This document shows, piece by piece, positions 61,680 to 64,000 of a DNA stretch of 64,000 bases; the stretch's first letter is position 1, and every line of letters begins with the position of its first letter. The stretch is taken from positions 1 to 64,000 of the forward strand of contig HF985635.1 of the NCBI GenBank assembly GCA_000431155.1, in the 5' to 3' direction. The DNA is from Bacteroides sp. CAG:927. GTDB taxonomy: Bacteria > Bacteroidota > Bacteroidia > Bacteroidales > Muribaculaceae. The notes below the pieces were generated by a model that saw nothing but the letters and a program-made list of their open reading frames with translations, ran no database searches and was not told where the DNA came from. A program made the translations under genes and the position numbers.

Positions 61680-63716
61680 TTAAAAATCATCCTCTTTACT
61701 AACAAGGTCCACAACATCAGCGTCAACCTTTGCAATCTCTATCAAGGACGGATCTAAACGCAATGCGTTCTCCATATGGTTCATAGCCGCCAAATATTGG
61801 TCAACACGATTGGCCGCAGCAGCCTTGACATACTCTTCCACAGCTGAATTACCAAGCTTTTTGGCCTTTTCCCATGCCTCATCATTTGCTTTGATTGCCA
61901 TAAGCAACAGCACTTCGTTTAGAGGAGAATCTTCCGACACCTCCTGCATTACATCAAGGTAACGGCCGTTCTGGGCTGCTGAATAAATTTTTGCTTTATG
62001 GAACATCTCCTTATCCGGAAGAAGTGACAAGATTGAGTCAGCCCTTGTGTATTGTCCGTCGCCGAGGAATGCTATACCCTGATTCAACCTTGATTCATCA
62101 GGCACTTCACCTTTGGCTTTCTCAAGAATGGGTTGTATGAGGTTTACATCACCTTTGCCGCGATCCAAAAGTATGGCAGCAAGGTCAGTAGCACCGACAA
62201 GGAAACGGGGATGCACCTCCAATGCCTTACGGATAATAGTTTCACGCTCGGCGGTATCAGCAGCTTGAGTATATAAGCGCCAGAATTCGTATCTGGACAT
62301 ATCCTTGCTGTTTGTTGCGTATAATTGCTTGATTTCATCATCCGTAAGGTATCTGTAGCGTGAAGTTACAAACTCATACTGCACATTACGGAGTCGGGGT
62401 AGATAGGTGTTCTTAATCAAACCGTAGGACGGAAGCGCAGCAATCAAAGCTGATTGACGACTGATATTTTTGGGATATTTTGACACTATTTCAGCAACAG
62501 CCTCCGCTTCCTCGTTTCGGCCGTCAGCTTTCAACAGGGATACTACATCACTCCATGAAGCAACCGAAGCTTCTGTCTTCACATCAATGCTTTTTCGTGT
62601 AGCAGGCGAAAGGCCCTGAAGGATAACATCCATAGCAGCTTCCATACGCTCTTTTGACAGCCTTAAGTTGGAATTGTAATTTCCTTCAGGGGATGCAGTA
62701 CCGGAAATTGTGAAGCTCTTGATTGCCATATCGGGATTATTTTCAATCTCCTTCAGTCCAGCCAATAAGCGATTCATCTCTGCCCGGTTGTCTCCAAGCT
62801 CCATATTGAGTTTGGACTTACCCACCGGGAATGTCAGTCTGACATCACCTTTGGTATCTCGCAATTGCATTTCAGGCGTGGGGAAAAACCGCTCATCAAC
62901 CACGGGAGAGCCTTTCACAGAATAAGAAAGGAATCGCAACGGATTTACAGTGCCTCGCGCTATCTGAATCGTGTCGGCATATATTATGCTGTTGTACGTT
63001 TCAAGAGCAGTCATGATATCCAATCTGAAATCATGATTGGGATTTCTGGTATATACAGAGTCCTTCAGAGGAATAATGTCATCAGTTCTGCCACCAGTTT
63101 TTTTAATTTTCTGATACGGTATCAACGGATCCGTTTCCGGCTTCCAGTCATACATACGTTCCTGAGTAATAGCATAGCGATGTCCGTCAAACACCACCGG
63201 CTTCATATATACTCTGCGTTTGGTAGTGATATTATACATCGACGGCTGTATGATCATTCGCATGCTTGATGAAAACAGTTTATGAGGAACCTTGACATGA
63301 GTATTCATGAACAGATAGTTGCCTTTAACCTCAATTTCTGTTGGCTCGGTAACAAGTGCATTGGTAATAGCTTTTGCCTGCACAACCACTTCGTCCAAAG
63401 TTTTGGCCTTTGGAGCAAGAACAACATCAATAGTAATGCGACCATTCACATCAACTGTCTGCTCTTCGCTTCCCATCACTTTAAACACAAGAGTGGCGTC
63501 GTCAGGCACATTTACCGTATAACGGCCCTCATCATTGGTGGCACCGATAAATTTATTGTTTGCTGCATTGTATATACCCACGCCATACAACGGTTCGTTG
63601 GTTCCATCCTGAATTACTTTGCCTCGAACATTGATATTTCGTGCCGAGAGCTGCAAACAGAAAGCCGCAAATATAATTGCAAGTAAAAATCTTATGCTTT
63701 TGTAATATCGTTTCAT
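61680..63716 (-). CDS. CarboxypepD-reg, OmpA-like and TPR envelope protein
   Basis: About 678 aa with a signal peptide (MKRYYKSIRFLLAIIFAAF, start at ATG 63716; the frame extends to 63731). After it comes an Ig-like CarboxypepD regulatory domain (NVRGKVIQDGTNEPLYGVGI) ending DEVVVQAK, which is normally the front of a TonB-dependent receptor but is not followed by a plug or barrel here. An OmpA-like peptidoglycan-binding motif (SGTASPEGNYNSNLRLSKERM) lies near 340-365, and the C-terminal third is TPR-like. It resembles DUF3868-type proteins of Bacteroidales, which are often next to DUF3575 genes. Probably a periplasmic or outer-membrane scaffold; function unknown. Confidence 0.78.
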   Translation of the reverse strand: MKRYYKSIRFLLAIIFAAFCLQLSARNINVRGKVIQDGTNEPLYGVGIYNAANNKFIGATNDEGRYTVNVPDDATLVFKVMGSEEQTVDVNGRITIDVVLAPKAKTLDEVVVQAKAITNALVTEPTEIEVKGNYLFMNTHVKVPHKLFSSSMRMIIQPSMYNITTKRRVYMKPVVFDGHRYAITQERMYDWKPETDPLIPYQKIKKTGGRTDDIIPLKDSVYTRNPNHDFRLDIMTALETYNSIIYADTIQIARGTVNPLRFLSYSVKGSPVVDERFFPTPEMQLRDTKGDVRLTFPVGKSKLNMELGDNRAEMNRLLAGLKEIENNPDMAIKSFTISGTASPEGNYNSNLRLSKERMEAAMDVILQGLSPATRKSIDVKTEASVASWSDVVSLLKADGRNEEAEAVAEIVSKYPKNISRQSALIAALPSYGLIKNTYLPRLRNVQYEFVTSRYRYLTDDEIKQLYATNSKDMSRYEFWRLYTQAADTAERETIIRKALEVHPRFLVGATDLAAILLDRGKGDVNLIQPILEKAKGEVPDESRLNQGIAFLGDGQYTRADSILSLLPDKEMFHKAKIYSAAQNGRYLDVMQEVSEDSPLNEVLLLMAIKANDEAWEKAKKLGNSAVEEYVKAAAANRVDQYLAAMNHMENALRLDPSLIEIAKVDADVVDLVSKEDDF

Positions 63717-63733
63717 AGTCAAACTTGCCAAGA

Positions 63734-64000
63734 TTATTTAAACAAATAAGCAAATGAGACGCCGACCTGAGGAACGGGAATCCATTTGCTGTAATTTGGC
63801 TCCGAAGGACAATCATCAAAGATGCTATAGTTGTAACATCTTGTTTTACCTATGCCTATTCCTGCGCTGAACTCTATATTCCAATGACGATTGAGCACGA
63901 GGGCATAGCCGTAGGTAAACCCTACAGACAATAGATCTCCGGAATATTTGCGGTTATTCCACTGAGCGCTATAATCCATAAATAAGGGTGAAAACGCGAG
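63734..64000 (-). CDS. DUF3575 family outer-membrane protein, partial (runs off the window)
   Basis: C-terminal 89 codons of a barrel-type protein. The frame stays open past the ATG at 63979 to the last base of the window (residues LAFSPLF before it), so the real start lies beyond 64000. The end LVLNRHWNIEFSAGIGIGKTRC and VPQVGVSFAYLFK match DUF3575 barrels, small eight-stranded outer-membrane proteins often next to fimbrial or OmpA-like genes. It lies 17 bases upstream of the OmpA/TPR gene and likely heads this operon. Confidence 0.78.
   Translation of the reverse strand, partial: LAFSPLFMDYSAQWNNRKYSGDLLSVGFTYGYALVLNRHWNIEFSAGIGIGKTRCYNYSIFDDCPSEPNYSKWIPVPQVGVSFAYLFK

Overview
The window is a chromosomal, mostly housekeeping stretch from a member of the Bacteroidota, most likely a gut Bacteroidales of the Muribaculaceae type. 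The evidence is: the TTTG/TAnnTTTG promoter pattern in front of many genes, almost no Shine-Dalgarno sequences, SprA and GldH, PCMD/DUF4493 surface lipoproteins, DUF4923, DUF5106, DUF6377 and DUF3575 proteins, RNase Y next to RicT, a class III fructose bisphosphatase and a NupG-type nucleoside transporter. The family assignment is inference from protein style; no rRNA is present to confirm it. I see no insertion sequence, prophage, integrase or CRISPR array. Coding density is very high and no gene-free gap exceeds about 230 bases.

Layout. 1-5.1 kb: an NlpC/P60 lipoprotein coupled to tcdA, a DegP/HtrA protease, and metA converging on an RluA-type pseudouridine synthase. 5.2-20.5 kb (plus strand): ruvA, the giant outer-membrane translocon gene sprA, an ABC-F ATPase, a UvrD/PcrA helicase, then nspC, a glycosyltransferase and radC joined by start/stop overlaps. 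20.5-29 kb (minus): a TrkH/TrkA potassium system, then a four-gene cell-envelope cluster in which two PCMD lipoproteins flank two paralogous beta-barrel proteins. 29-31 kb: DUF4923 and a glycosyltransferase, a strong bidirectional terminator, and an Asp-rich lipoprotein. 31-34 kb: clpB. 33.9-41.6 kb (plus): a long colinear run with a DUF5106 thioredoxin-like protein, DoxX, mnmA, a bifunctional nuclease, a nucleoside transporter, rsmE, kdsA and a DUF6377 membrane regulator. 41.6-48.5 kb (minus): tRNA-His, then panC-panD-ffh-folD-capA, and fbp. 48.6-58.4 kb (plus): DUF4250-recR-GNAT; a coiled-coil protein, zapA, a 6S-like RNA, rny, ricT, gldH; a HAD phosphatase, an M24 peptidase, cca, queD and queE. 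58.4-64 kb: a DUF308 membrane protein, an unusual ion channel, and on the minus strand an outer-membrane cluster (triplicated 606-aa barrel protein, OmpA/TPR protein, DUF3575 protein) that runs off the right edge.

How genes work together. SprA and GldH point to type 9 secretion or gliding-family machinery. RNase Y, RicT and the 6S-like RNA sit together beside zapA, suggesting an RNA-turnover and growth-control locus. panC/panD make beta-alanine and pantothenate, queD/queE make a queuosine precursor, kdsA feeds LPS core, and mnmA, tcdA, rluA-type, rsmE and cca act on tRNA or rRNA. The least understood parts, and the best candidates for undescribed biology, are the PCMD/barrel cluster (23.2-29.0 kb), the triplicated barrel cluster (59.8-64 kb), the ion channel with a non-canonical pore, and the structured RNA between zapA and rny.
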